Source: Catalinimonas sp038039535
GTDB lineage: Bacteria; Bacteroidota; Bacteroidia; Cytophagales; Cyclobacteriaceae
Assembly: GCF_038039535.1 (NCBI RefSeq)
Contig: NZ_JBBPHP010000009.1
Span: 1-64,000, forward strand
Length of the DNA: 64,000 bases
Direction of reading: 5' to 3'
Shown: in pieces, positions 43,653 to 52,468 of the stretch
Layout of the letters: every line of letters begins with the position of its first letter
Numbering within the stretch: the stretch's first letter is position 1
The notes under the pieces: model-generated
What the model was told of the DNA's origin: nothing
The model's input: only the letters and a program-made list of their open reading frames with translations
Databases searched by the model: none
Position numbers and translations under genes: made by a program

Positions 43653-44366
43653 TTATGCTTCAACCTCTGAAAAGCTTACTTTAATTCTATTATAATACAA
43701 ACGCGTTTTACCTTCAAAGCCCGAATCCGTGCCTATGATAAGCCAGGCCTCCCCCTTCTGATTAGTGGTGAACTCAAAACGCTGGTCTTCAGCATTACTT
43801 CTTCTGACCAAATCATACTGCTCGTCTTCCCTAGACGTTCCAATGTGGCCCAGTACCAGCACATCTGCTCCCCCTTCTGCCTGATTGCCTTTGTCAATAT
43901 TCATTTGCCACATACCTTCTTCCTGAGAGGTCAGCGGTTCTTCTAAAGTAACTCCTGCTTTAAGGTAGACAGAACTTCCGGGGCTCCCTCCTATACCTGC
44001 AAAAGATTCCGGATAGTTGGAAGCAAACTCAACATAGAAGTTTACTTTATAACGTGTTAGCGTGTCCAGCCCCGTGATTTTACGCTTGATAAACATAAAA
44101 AGATCATCGCTGTGGTTGTTTCCCTCTATCATGAATGACTCTTTGGTTTGGTTTAAGGGAAAAGGTAAAGTAGTCCAGCTTGTATCAAGCTCATAAAAAT
44201 CTTCTTCGCCCACTGGATAATCAGCAAAGCCTGCTGACCATTGCTGCACGCTTTCTTTAAAATCAAAACTGTATACCAGTTCATTTTCTTCAAGAATAGG
44301 CTCCTCATCACAGGCAAAAAGTACTGCTATGCTCAGCAGCATCAGTAGGTTGAAATATCTAATCAT
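43653..44366 (-). CDS. Lipoprotein of unknown function
   Basis: This 237-residue protein has a lipobox LLSIAVLFAC|D (Cys at about 19) and a beta-sandwich-like mature domain (LVYSFDFKESVQQWSAGFADYP, YKVNFYVEFASNYPESFAGIGG, FTTNQKGEAWLIIGTDSGFEG). I do not recognise a family; the shape is that of carbohydrate-binding or jelly-roll domains. It probably sits on the outer membrane. It lies 50 bp upstream of the SIMPL gene on the same strand. Confidence 0.65.
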   Translation of the reverse strand: MIRYFNLLMLLSIAVLFACDEEPILEENELVYSFDFKESVQQWSAGFADYPVGEEDFYELDTSWTTLPFPLNQTKESFMIEGNNHSDDLFMFIKRKITGLDTLTRYKVNFYVEFASNYPESFAGIGGSPGSSVYLKAGVTLEEPLTSQEEGMWQMNIDKGNQAEGGADVLVLGHIGTSREDEQYDLVRRSNAEDQRFEFTTNQKGEAWLIIGTDSGFEGKTRLYYNRIKVSFSEVEA

Positions 44367-44639
44367 GGGTTAATATTGTTTACTCCCATGACACACGGCT
44401 TTACGACAAGGTTGGAATAAGAAAAGAAAAATCTGTATAAAATAAATACTCTGCTTACAGTATATTTAGCACTGCCCCAGAAGGTTTAATTTTTTATCAA
44501 AAGGTAATTAGAAAGATTATTCAAAATTCTACTGACTGTTTTTGAACTACAGGAACACATTTCTTCTTTCAATAAAGATTGAAATTTTTTAAGATTGCAG
44601 TCATTATATTACTGAACAAAATTGCGCGAACAACCAACC

Positions 44640-45212
44640 ATGAGCAAGCCACATCAAGGTCCTAATCCACCCAACGAAGAGAAAGTAACGAAAATATCCT
44701 CTGCCCGCAAAATGTTGTTGGTTGTCATAGTGGTGGCGGTTGTCATCGGGGTCGCCTACTGGATTAATGATGAAGCCGGCGAATATACGTACGTACCTGA
44801 CACTGATAGTACTGAAGAACCCGCTTTTGTCAAGGAAGGTGAGCTCGCTTTTCTGGAGCAGAATAGCGCAGATACGTTGGCACACATCGCCATAGAGGTA
44901 GCGGATGACGATGCCCAGAGAGCTCAGGGAATGATGTACCGCAGCAGCATGGACGAATCCACCGGTATGCTCTTTATTTTTGAGCAGGCTCGCCCTCAAT
45001 CCTTCTGGATGAAGAATGTCAAAATTCCGCTGGATATCATGTATGTATCGGAAGATTCTACCATTTTTATGATTTATAAGTCAGTAATGCCCTATTCCGA
45101 AAAATCCATTCCCTCTGATGAGGAAGCTTTGTATGTGGTGGAAGTAAAAGGAGGCTTCAGCAATCGCAACAATATCCAAGAAGGAGACAAAATTGCTTTT
45201 GAATTGGATTAG
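44640..45212 (+). CDS. DUF192 membrane-anchored protein
   Basis: ATG 44640 gives 190 residues: a short cytosolic lead, one membrane anchor (about 23-41: KMLLVVIVVAVVIGVAYW), an acidic linker and a DUF192 domain (PF02643) with HIAIEVADDDAQRAQGMMYRSSMDESTGMLFIF, SFWMKNVKIPLDIMYV and EVKGGFSNRNNI. The function of DUF192 is unknown; it occurs in extracellular proteins of many bacteria. A longer TTG start at 44622 is less likely. Confidence 0.85.
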   Translation: MSKPHQGPNPPNEEKVTKISSARKMLLVVIVVAVVIGVAYWINDEAGEYTYVPDTDSTEEPAFVKEGELAFLEQNSADTLAHIAIEVADDDAQRAQGMMYRSSMDESTGMLFIFEQARPQSFWMKNVKIPLDIMYVSEDSTIFMIYKSVMPYSEKSIPSDEEALYVVEVKGGFSNRNNIQEGDKIAFELD

Positions 45213-45295
45213 GCTTCGCAGATATGTTAAGCAGAAAATATAGTCAAACTTCCTCAGCTTAATTTTATATCAATCCATAATTAAGGTTGGATGAG

Positions 45296-45312
45296 TGCAC
45301 TACATTAGTGCA
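45296..45312. promoter_or_regulatory. Palindrome TGCACTA-CAT-TAGTGCA, candidate operator
   Basis: A perfect 7-bp dyad with a 3-bp centre lies 154 bp upstream of the ECF sigma factor start. It could be a repressor site or a small hairpin. I see no obvious regulator next to it. Confidence 0.35.
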
Positions 45313-45465
45313 TGTATTTTGAAGATAGCATCAGTTATTCATACTCCAACCTACGTGAGATTATTGTAAGTTTTTAGGTAATAAAAGTTTTTTTCACGAT
45401 TTCTGCTAACTTAGCATCAATCTGATGGTTGAATAAATAACCAAGACATTATTTAATCAGTACTA

Positions 45466-45996
45466 GTGAAGCAGGAAGAACTTGTAGAACAACTTCGGAA
45501 AAAAGACAAAGCAGCTTTGTCTTATCTGTACGATCATTATGCTGATGCTATCTATGGGGTAATTCAGCGGATTGTCGTACAAACCGATGTAGCGGAAGAA
45601 GTACTGCAAGATGCTTTTATGCGCTACTGGGAAAAAATTGATCAATTTGATTCCAGCAAAGGAAGATTATTTACCTGGATGTTGCGCATTGCCCGTAATC
45701 TCGCACTGGATAAGCTGCGCTCCAAAGGAATGAAGCAACACAGTAAATCCGATAGCATCTCCGATAACGTAAGTATCCTTGACAGCAAACTACATACGGA
45801 AACCGTTACCGATCCAATAGGCCTTGAAAATGCCCTTAAAGACCTGAATGAAGATCAACGCTTTGTAGTGGAGAAGCTGTATTTTCGTGGTTATACCCAA
45901 TCAGAACTGGCAAAAGAGTATAACATTCCTCTGGGAACGGTGAAAACCCGCTTGAGGGCGGCTATGGTCAGGCTTAGAAAATTAATTGTGCCATGA
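45466..45996 (+). CDS. ECF-type RNA polymerase sigma factor
   Basis: This 176-residue protein (GTG start at 45466) has a sigma-70 region 2 (about 12-80: YLYDHYADAIYGVIQRIV, LFTWMLRIARNLALDKLR) and region 4 (about 120-172: LNEDQRFVVEKLYFRGYTQSELAKEYNIPLGTVKTRLRAAMVRLRK). It recruits RNA polymerase to stress- or envelope-responsive promoters. It overlaps the anti-sigma gene by four bases (ATGA), typical of sigma/anti-sigma pairs (SigK/RskA type). Confidence 0.92.
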   Translation: MKQEELVEQLRKKDKAALSYLYDHYADAIYGVIQRIVVQTDVAEEVLQDAFMRYWEKIDQFDSSKGRLFTWMLRIARNLALDKLRSKGMKQHSKSDSISDNVSILDSKLHTETVTDPIGLENALKDLNEDQRFVVEKLYFRGYTQSELAKEYNIPLGTVKTRLRAAMVRLRKLIVP

Positions 45997-46823
45997 ATAT
46001 TAATGAATGGATAAATTCGGGGATTATTGAGTCCTATGTACTGGGCGACCTGAGTGAGCAGGAGATGCGCGAAGTGGAAGATATGGCGCAACGTTATCCC
46101 GATGTACAAAAAGAGCTGGAACAAACTGAGGAGACCCTGGAAGGTCTTGCCATGAAGGCTGGTCTGAAGCCTCGTATTGAGATTAAATCACAAATACTGC
46201 AAAAGGTTGAGAGTAAGGTAACTGATCAAAAATCAGGTATAGAAAAAGATTACCCTGTTCAGGAAAAGACACATACGCTACAATCCGAACCTTCACGGGG
46301 GATTAAGCTATGGCAATACTGGTCAGCGGCTGCCTCAATCTTATTGGTATTGGCTACTGTACTGGCTATTTACTACCATCAGCAGTGGCAGGTTACTGAG
46401 TCAGAATTAGAAAACTACCTTACTGAAAACCAAAACCTTACCCAGGAATATCAGGCTTTGCGTAGTGATTTTGAACAGCTTCAGGAGCAGCAGGGAATAA
46501 TGACTAACCCTAGTTTTACGCAAGTCAGACTGAATGGGACAGAAAGTTTTCCATCAGCCTATGCAGTGGTATACTGGAATTCTGAATCAGAAAATGTTTA
46601 TCTGAATCCGGCGGGTTTACCTGCCCCTGAAAGCGGCAAGCAGTACCAGCTCTGGGCAATCGTAGATGGTCAACCTCAGAGTGCAGGTATCTTTGATTTG
46701 CAAAACCAATTAGTTGATATGCAACAGATCGGAAATGCCTCTGCTTTTGCCATCACCTTAGAACCGGAAGGCGGTAGTGAAAACCCTACCCTGGAAGCCA
46801 TGTATGTGCTGGGTGAAGTATAG
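45993..46823 (+). CDS. Anti-sigma factor (RskA-like), membrane-bound
   Basis: The 276-residue protein has an N-terminal cytosolic anti-sigma region (about 1-95: SYVLGDLSEQEMREVEDMAQ), a membrane helix (about 105-128: YWSAAASILLVLATVLAIYYH), a coiled-coil segment and an RskA C-terminal domain (about 165-275: VVYWNSESENVYLNPAGLPAP, YQLWAIVDGQPQSAGIF). It should hold the adjacent ECF sigma factor until a signal outside the membrane triggers release. It overlaps the sigma gene by four bases. Confidence 0.9.
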   Translation: MNINEWINSGIIESYVLGDLSEQEMREVEDMAQRYPDVQKELEQTEETLEGLAMKAGLKPRIEIKSQILQKVESKVTDQKSGIEKDYPVQEKTHTLQSEPSRGIKLWQYWSAAASILLVLATVLAIYYHQQWQVTESELENYLTENQNLTQEYQALRSDFEQLQEQQGIMTNPSFTQVRLNGTESFPSAYAVVYWNSESENVYLNPAGLPAPESGKQYQLWAIVDGQPQSAGIFDLQNQLVDMQQIGNASAFAITLEPEGGSENPTLEAMYVLGEV

Positions 46824-46850
46824 AATTTGATATTCAAGTAAAATAAATAC

Positions 46851-46879
46851 AAAAGCCAGGAAGTATTCTCCTGGCTTTT
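46851..46879. terminator. Bidirectional terminator AAAAGCCAGG/CCTGGCTTTT
   Basis: A 10-bp perfect stem with a 9-base loop lies between the anti-sigma gene and a convergent oxidoreductase gene. A T-run follows on the + strand. Confidence 0.85.
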
Positions 46880-46882
46880 TTC

Positions 46883-48286
46883 TTAAGTAGCTTTGATATC
46901 CATGTTTTCAGGGTCCCAATGAATCATCTTCTTTTCATAATGGCTGATATTGGCTGCCAGGGCCGGACCAGCAGCTCTAAGTCCGAAGACCGGATCTTCT
47001 ACCGTAGCTTTCTCCCCTTTGCGCATGGTCTGAAACAGGTTTGCAAAATGATCCTGCCTCATGCCCTCATAGCCATAGGATTCTGGTACTGTATAGGTCA
47101 TTTCTTTAGGCTCCTGCATTTCGGGACGGATATTATCATACTCTTTTTCGTACCATTCTTTAAATTCTCTCTGTGTCTCCTCAGAGAATGAACCAATGCT
47201 CATACCGGGAGCTTTGGGCAACTTTCTACGCCTCACGGTAACGGCATCCCAGTCCAGTTCCATCTCCCCTTCTGAGCCTACCATTCGGATTCCGCTTCTT
47301 CCTCCTGAGCCATCAGCAAAATTTACGCGCAGGGAAAAATTAAAGGCCGGATGGTGTTGCGTTTCAGCATAATCAAACACACCCAGCATCATGTCAGCTA
47401 CATCACGTTCATCATCCCAATAGCGTAGGCCTCCTGTCGCCATCACCCTTTCTGGTCCGTGCGAGCCGGTGATGAAATGCAGCATAGAAAAAAGGTGGAC
47501 GAATAAGTCACCTGGAATACCGGTGCCATAGTCCTGATAATTTCTCCAGCGGAAAAAACGCTTAGCATCAAAAGGACGATCTGGTGCATCGCCCAGAAAC
47601 TGTTCCCAGGCAATGGCCTCTCTTTCTAGATTGGGTGGTATGGAATACTGCCAGGCACCGATTGCGCTATGACGATCAAAATAGGCTTCAGCAAAATTAA
47701 ACTTTCCAATTTCACCAGCCTGATAAAGCTCTTTCGCCTTTTCATAAGTCAATGAGCTTACAAACTGACTACCTACCTGAAAAGGCACTTTGCTTTCATT
47801 ATACACCTTAATCAGTTCGTGGCCCTCGGGAATATGCTGCACCATCGGTTTTTCGCAATAAACAGCTTTTCCTTTTTGCATTGCCTCTATAGCGATCGTT
47901 TTATGCCAATGATCAGGAGTGGCAATGATCACTGCATCTACATCTTTATTGTCCAGAATTTCTTTATAGTTACGGGTAGTTTTCACTCCCTGCCCGAATA
48001 CTTCTTTGGAATGGATGAGGCGATCATCGTAGCAATCGCAGGTGGCAATCAATTCGGCGCCTTCTCCACAGTTTAGCGCTGCGTGAGTATCTCCAAAGCC
48101 CATTCCCCCTACTCCAATGGTGGCTATGTTGATTCGGTCATTGGCAGCTACTTTATTTTTCTTTTTCAGAATATGGAATGCCTCTCTGGGTTGCTGAGCC
48201 GCCAGGGCGGGAACACTGGCTAAGCTTGCTGCCGATACGCCCAGCTTTTTGATAAAGCTTCTTCGGTTGTTGCTGTGTTTACTCAT
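46883..48286 (-). CDS. Gfo/Idh/MocA-family oxidoreductase, Tat-exported
   Basis: The 467-residue protein has a twin-arginine signal (NRRSFIKKLGVSAASLASV). A Rossmann NAD(P) domain follows (IATIGVGGMGFGDTHAAL, VDAVIIATPDHWHKTIAIEAMQKGKAVYCEKPM) and then a dimerisation/substrate domain. The GVGGMG and CEKPM motifs fit the secreted Gfo/Idh/MocA enzymes that interconvert sugars or inositols with a bound NAD(H). It follows the PhyH gene and the second oxidoreductase on the same strand. Confidence 0.9.
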   Translation of the reverse strand: MSKHSNNRRSFIKKLGVSAASLASVPALAAQQPREAFHILKKKNKVAANDRINIATIGVGGMGFGDTHAALNCGEGAELIATCDCYDDRLIHSKEVFGQGVKTTRNYKEILDNKDVDAVIIATPDHWHKTIAIEAMQKGKAVYCEKPMVQHIPEGHELIKVYNESKVPFQVGSQFVSSLTYEKAKELYQAGEIGKFNFAEAYFDRHSAIGAWQYSIPPNLEREAIAWEQFLGDAPDRPFDAKRFFRWRNYQDYGTGIPGDLFVHLFSMLHFITGSHGPERVMATGGLRYWDDERDVADMMLGVFDYAETQHHPAFNFSLRVNFADGSGGRSGIRMVGSEGEMELDWDAVTVRRRKLPKAPGMSIGSFSEETQREFKEWYEKEYDNIRPEMQEPKEMTYTVPESYGYEGMRQDHFANLFQTMRKGEKATVEDPVFGLRAAGPALAANISHYEKKMIHWDPENMDIKAT

Positions 48287-48331
48287 GGATTAAATGATTG
48301 ATGATTTTTTGAAAAATGATATTTGAGACTA

Positions 48332-49165
48332 CTATTCAATTTTTTCCTTAAACTTTTTGTCTTTGTCGCTGGAAAGGAAATCCGCGCTTTCAGAGATTCC
48401 TCTACTACCCGACGCCATCAGCACATCATCATCTAGCTTTTTGATAGGAGTATAGCAGGATGCTGGTTCATCTTTGTAAGGTTTGTTGGTGAGCAGGTTG
48501 TACACCGAAATTAAAGACCAGCGGGAATTGTCACTATCATTACTATCAGACCGGTGAAGCAGATTGCAGTGGAAAAATAAGGCATCTCCTGCTTCCAGTT
48601 CCACATAGACCAGTTCGTGTTGCTTGATCGCCTCCTCTACCTTTTCCATCCTGGCACCTACCTGTTCTCCGGCCATATTGTGTTCCACTCTGCCCATTTT
48701 ATGCGAGCCTTTGAGTACCTGTAAACAGCCGTTTTCACGGTTAGCTTTGGTCAGTGCCAGCATAATACTGACCATATCAGGGTATAAAAAACCATTGTTG
48801 TACCAGTAACCATAATCCTGGTGCCATTCCCAGGCCCCACCCTTCTTAGGTTCTTTCTGCATCAGTTTGGAATGATAATGTCCAACCTTTCCGCCCAAGA
48901 TCATTTCAGCAGCATTGACCATCCGCGCCGAACGGCTGTAGATGCCATACACATCATCCTGCGGAGTATACCAAAGCGCCAGCTTGGTGCGTAGCCCTTT
49001 ACTGTCATTGAAATCAAAAGATTTTTCTTTGATCACCTGATCCTGCACCGAGGTTTGATAAATAAGATCAACTTCATCCGGTAGAAAAAAATTACGAATA
49101 ATCACGTAGCCATCCCGCTCAAAATCAGCCAGATGTTTAGGAGTGAATGATGGATATTTTTTCAT
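48332..49165 (-). CDS. Phytanoyl-CoA dioxygenase (PhyH) family protein
   Basis: This 277-residue protein starts DFERDGYVIIRNFFLPDEVD and has Fe(II) ligands in HxD of WEWHQDYGYWY and a distal His in LFFHCNLLHRSD. The Arg near SRWSLISVYN would bind 2-oxoglutarate. It is the middle gene of three minus-strand genes with Gfo/Idh/MocA oxidoreductases on both sides, and may act in the same sugar-derivative pathway. Confidence 0.87.
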   Translation of the reverse strand: MKKYPSFTPKHLADFERDGYVIIRNFFLPDEVDLIYQTSVQDQVIKEKSFDFNDSKGLRTKLALWYTPQDDVYGIYSRSARMVNAAEMILGGKVGHYHSKLMQKEPKKGGAWEWHQDYGYWYNNGFLYPDMVSIMLALTKANRENGCLQVLKGSHKMGRVEHNMAGEQVGARMEKVEEAIKQHELVYVELEAGDALFFHCNLLHRSDSNDSDNSRWSLISVYNLLTNKPYKDEPASCYTPIKKLDDDVLMASGSRGISESADFLSSDKDKKFKEKIE

Positions 49166-49280
49166 GGTTATATGTTCAATTTATAGAGTTTAACTGAATA
49201 GAATACGCTCCAGAAATATTGTTGGATTAGAGCTTTATCACCTAAATCAGACAATCAATCTATAATCTTTAATTTTCAAT

Positions 49281-50483
49281 TTACATTTCCCTCTCAATGA
49301 TTTTTCCACTGGCTTTTACTTTCAGAATTGCCTTTTTGCGTCCATCAGGCAGATGTTCTTCCTTGATCAGCCAATGATCTGCATCATATTCTTTAGCTCC
49401 CAAAGCTTTATGTGTTTTTTCACTTCCCCTCCAAAGCGGTAAGTTCACCGGCTCCCATTTTTTGGATTGGGCAGAAGCATAGCTGGCATCCATAATGGCA
49501 TTGACGATGTAGGCATCATAAAAAGTTTCCATTGGGCTTTGCTGATTATCAAGTGCATTCAACATGTCGGTAAACATATTGTCGTAGCCCAACGCATGGA
49601 TTTCATCACCCACTGGCGAAAGCCAGCCTGTTTCCTGCTCTGCTTTTTCCGCTACGTAGCCCTGCATGCCTACTGCTGTAAACATATTGTAGCCGGTGTT
49701 CAGAAAGTGATCCAGCCGAATGGTGCCTTCTGTACCCGACACTTCATCCCGTAAATCCATACCTCCCCTGAAAGCCCAGCTTACCTCAAACTGCGTAACC
49801 GCTCCGGTTTCATAGCGTACCAGTCCTACTGCATGATCTTCCGCCTGTATGGGTTTTACCAGTGTATCCGCCCAGCACATTACTTCAACGGGTTTTACAT
49901 CTTTGCCAACAAAATTTCTTCCTATCTCTATACAGTGGCAACCCATGTCAATGATGGCCCCACCTCCTGATTTTTCACTCTCCCAGAACCAGTCGGAATG
50001 AGGGCCGGGGTGCGCTTCGCGGGAGCGGGTCCAGAGGATTTGTCCCAATGCCCCCCTTTTTACTGCCTCCAGGGCATCCAGTGTTTTGGATGTGTACACC
50101 AGATCTTCCAGATAACCGTGAAAGACGCCTGCTTTTTCTACCGCTTCCAGTATTTCTAACGCCTCCTGCCCATTCATGGCCAGTGGCTTGGTACAGAGCA
50201 CGGATTTGCCCGCTTCTACGGCAGCCATAATGGCTTCTTTGTGCAAATGATTGGGCAGGGCCACAATGACCACGTCCGTCTTATCATCCTGTGCCGCCTT
50301 CTTCAGGTCGGTATAGGTACGGGGAACATTCCATTGCTGAGCGAATTTTTTACCTCTTTCTTCAGAACGGGAATAAACAGCTCCGATACTGTCCCGGCGA
50401 CGATGGCCCAACAGTGTCATGGCGTAGAAGGAGCCAATCAGGCCGGTGCCCAGCATACATATTTGATGACTATTGTGTTGCAT
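49281..50483 (-). CDS. Gfo/Idh/MocA-family oxidoreductase, cytosolic
   Basis: This 400-residue protein has the NAD-binding CMLGTGLIGSFYA opening, VVIVALPNHLHKEAIMAAVEAGKSVLCTKPL and SGGGAIIDMGCHCIEIG. No signal peptide is present, unlike the paralogue at 46883-48286. It probably oxidises a sugar or cyclitol and is transcribed with the PhyH gene. Its promoter region faces the AraC regulator gene at 50596. Confidence 0.9.
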   Translation of the reverse strand: MQHNSHQICMLGTGLIGSFYAMTLLGHRRRDSIGAVYSRSEERGKKFAQQWNVPRTYTDLKKAAQDDKTDVVIVALPNHLHKEAIMAAVEAGKSVLCTKPLAMNGQEALEILEAVEKAGVFHGYLEDLVYTSKTLDALEAVKRGALGQILWTRSREAHPGPHSDWFWESEKSGGGAIIDMGCHCIEIGRNFVGKDVKPVEVMCWADTLVKPIQAEDHAVGLVRYETGAVTQFEVSWAFRGGMDLRDEVSGTEGTIRLDHFLNTGYNMFTAVGMQGYVAEKAEQETGWLSPVGDEIHALGYDNMFTDMLNALDNQQSPMETFYDAYIVNAIMDASYASAQSKKWEPVNLPLWRGSEKTHKALGAKEYDADHWLIKEEHLPDGRKKAILKVKASGKIIEREM

Positions 50484-50524
50484 TAGTATTAGTTTAGGCT
50501 TTCTTCCTTTAAAATTTGAAAATA

Positions 50525-50565
50525 TTTATGCATAAAACTCATACGTTTTTAACATTTATCATAAA
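50525..50565. promoter_or_regulatory. Two TTTAT-ATAAA boxes in the divergent promoter region
   Basis: TTTATGCATAAA (50525-50536) is a perfect 12-bp palindrome and TTTATCATAAA (50555-50565) a near-copy, centred about 30 bp apart (three helical turns). They lie between the oxidoreductase gene and the AraC gene. Binding by the AraC protein is plausible but unproven. Confidence 0.45.
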
Positions 50566-50595
50566 TTTATTCTCAAATGCAGATAAATTAGTATT

Positions 50596-51459
50596 ATGAA
50601 GCCTATCTTGGAAAAGCTTACGCCTGAACCCGAATGTTCATTTGTCTTACAAAAGGACTCTTTTCCCTATTACCCCACACCCTGGCATTATCATCCGGAA
50701 TATGAGCTGGTACTGGTATTAAAGAGCAGTGGAAAGAAGATTATTGGAGACCATATTTCCTACTTTTCTGAGGGTGACCTAACACTGATGGGGCCCAATC
50801 TGCCCCACGTTTATGACAACGACCCTGCCTATTATGAAGCAAGTTCTCAGCTTAAAGCAGAAGCCATTGTAATACATTTTGCCGAAGACTTTCTGGGTAA
50901 ACACTTTTTCAATTTGCCTGAAATGGCGAAAGTAAAAAAGCTGCTAAATGCCTCCCGGAGAGGATTACAGATAGAAGGTAAATTGAAGAAAGAGATAGCA
51001 AAACGTATGGGAGAAATGCTTCATTATTCGCCAGCACTACGTCTGACCGAACTGCTGAGCATATTGGTGGCCTTATCCCATGACGAATCACTTGTACCTC
51101 TAGCAAGTGCGGGCTTCGTTCAGCATTATGGAAATGCTAATGCCGAGCGTCTGGACCCTGTGCTCGCCTATATGATGCAGCACTTTACAGAAGATATTTC
51201 GCTGGAAGAAGTTGCAGCCCTGGCAAATATGTCTCCCCAGTCTTTCTGCCGTTTTTTTAAACACTGCACCCGCAAAACTTTTCTAGCTTTTCTAAACGAG
51301 TTGAGAGTGGGCTATGCCTGCCGTCTGATCAGTGACAACCGTTACAATATCTCTGAAGTCTGTTACAAAAGTGGATTCAACAATCTATCCAACTTCAACC
51401 GCCAGTTCAAGCGGGTGACGTACAAAACCCCTTCGGAGTATAAGCGGGAGTATGTTTAG
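50596..51459 (+). CDS. AraC-family regulator with N-terminal cupin domain
   Basis: The 287-residue protein has a cupin-type sensory domain (about 15-110: YYPTPWHYHPEYELVLVLK, GPNLPHVYDNDPAY) and a C-terminal AraC DNA-binding domain (about 190-285: ISLEEVAALANMSPQSFCRFFKHCTRKTF, ISEVCYKSGFNNLSNFNRQFKRVTYKTPSEYKRE). Its position, divergent from the Gfo/PhyH/Gfo genes, suggests that it controls them in response to a sugar derivative. Its stop overlaps the HEPN gene end by three to four bases. Confidence 0.9.
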   Translation: MKPILEKLTPEPECSFVLQKDSFPYYPTPWHYHPEYELVLVLKSSGKKIIGDHISYFSEGDLTLMGPNLPHVYDNDPAYYEASSQLKAEAIVIHFAEDFLGKHFFNLPEMAKVKKLLNASRRGLQIEGKLKKEIAKRMGEMLHYSPALRLTELLSILVALSHDESLVPLASAGFVQHYGNANAERLDPVLAYMMQHFTEDISLEEVAALANMSPQSFCRFFKHCTRKTFLAFLNELRVGYACRLISDNRYNISEVCYKSGFNNLSNFNRQFKRVTYKTPSEYKREYV

Positions 51460-52409
51460 GAGAGATGGGTGACCTCAGAATAGATAAAGTCATCTGTAAT
51501 TTTTAATGCTTCTGCTGCTTCTTTTCTTTCTACAGTTTTACCCGCATGAATAGCTTTATTTCTCAATTTTGCCAGCCCACTTAAACTATAGTTTTTAGTA
51601 AATAACCCTAGAGTAGAAGCTAAATTATACTTACTCATTAACCCATTACAATTCTCAACTTTCTTTTTCAGACTATTACTGCTACATATTTTGATATGAT
51701 CATCAAGTTTAAAAGTAGATAGCACTTCCGATGCAGTTGCACATTCAAACACGGTAGAGCGATATTTTTGATGATAAAATAGTTTTCTTGCTTCATTAAG
51801 TAATTTATATGCAAGAGGTATTTTCCAATCTTTACTTCTATGGAAATTCGTAATTGTTCTCTCCATATCTGAGTAGCTTACTTCGGTTTCTATTTCTTTA
51901 TTGTCTAGATCATTTTGACTAAGCATATGGGGGGGGGTCATTATTACAATTTGATCTTTCATCCTAGCATTTTGAAAACTTACTATATTAAGACTTTCAT
52001 TAATACGACGAACCAATGGTTGTTTGGAAATAACTCTAAGATAGTCTAGGAAAACTTCAACCGCATGTGAAATATCTTTTTGTTTATTCTTTAAATGCTC
52101 ATATGTTTGATTTTCATTTATTGGGCATATCAAAATAGCTGTATTGATACAAGTAGCTTTTTCATTTTTTGAATTGATCCCAAAGACTACTCCCCATTTA
52201 AAAAGGTCTTGATATCCATTAGGAATAGAGGCTGGAGCAATTAATTCCTTTTGAGCACTATTTTCATGCGTAAGCAAAGGGTATATGCGAGGAAACTCAA
52301 TCTTAGCAAGAATATTATGTATCCGAATATCAAAGCTGCCACCCAAAACTTCTTCCTTACAGAGTAATCCAACTCCAAAATCAATTTCATAGCAAACAAA
52401 CTCATCCAT
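51456..52409 (-). CDS. HEPN-domain protein (Apea-like), possible toxin or defence protein
   Basis: This 317-residue protein has an unrecognised N-terminal region (about 1-190) and a C-terminal HEPN domain (about 196-312), with the RX4H motif R283-N-K-A-I-H288 (LAKLRNKAIHAG) and the first HEPN helix ARKLFYHQKYRSTVFECATASEVL. HEPN RNases occur in toxin-antitoxin and abortive-infection systems and in Apea-like proteins. The gene is A+T-rich compared with its neighbours and wedged between an AraC regulator and an MFS transporter, which suggests horizontal acquisition. A run of nine C (51929-51937) lies in the coding region, so the gene could switch by slippage. No antitoxin is recognised. Confidence 0.72.
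   Translation of the reverse strand: MDEFVCYEIDFGVGLLCKEEVLGGSFDIRIHNILAKIEFPRIYPLLTHENSAQKELIAPASIPNGYQDLFKWGVVFGINSKNEKATCINTAILICPINENQTYEHLKNKQKDISHAVEVFLDYLRVISKQPLVRRINESLNIVSFQNARMKDQIVIMTPPHMLSQNDLDNKEIETEVSYSDMERTITNFHRSKDWKIPLAYKLLNEARKLFYHQKYRSTVFECATASEVLSTFKLDDHIKICSSNSLKKKVENCNGLMSKYNLASTLGLFTKNYSLSGLAKLRNKAIHAGKTVERKEAAEALKITDDFIYSEVTHLS
51929..51937. repeat. Nine-base C homopolymer inside the HEPN gene
   Basis: On the minus strand the codons ACC CCC CCC CAT encode Thr-Pro-Pro-His (about residues 158-161). A run of nine identical G/C bases in an A+T-rich gene is unlikely by chance and is a typical slippage site. Loss or gain of one base would shift the frame ahead of the HEPN domain. 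Confidence 0.7.
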
Positions 52410-52468
52410 CCCCTAAAATAAAAAGACCTATAAGATTAAGCGATAAGAGAAGGAAAATATATACTCAA

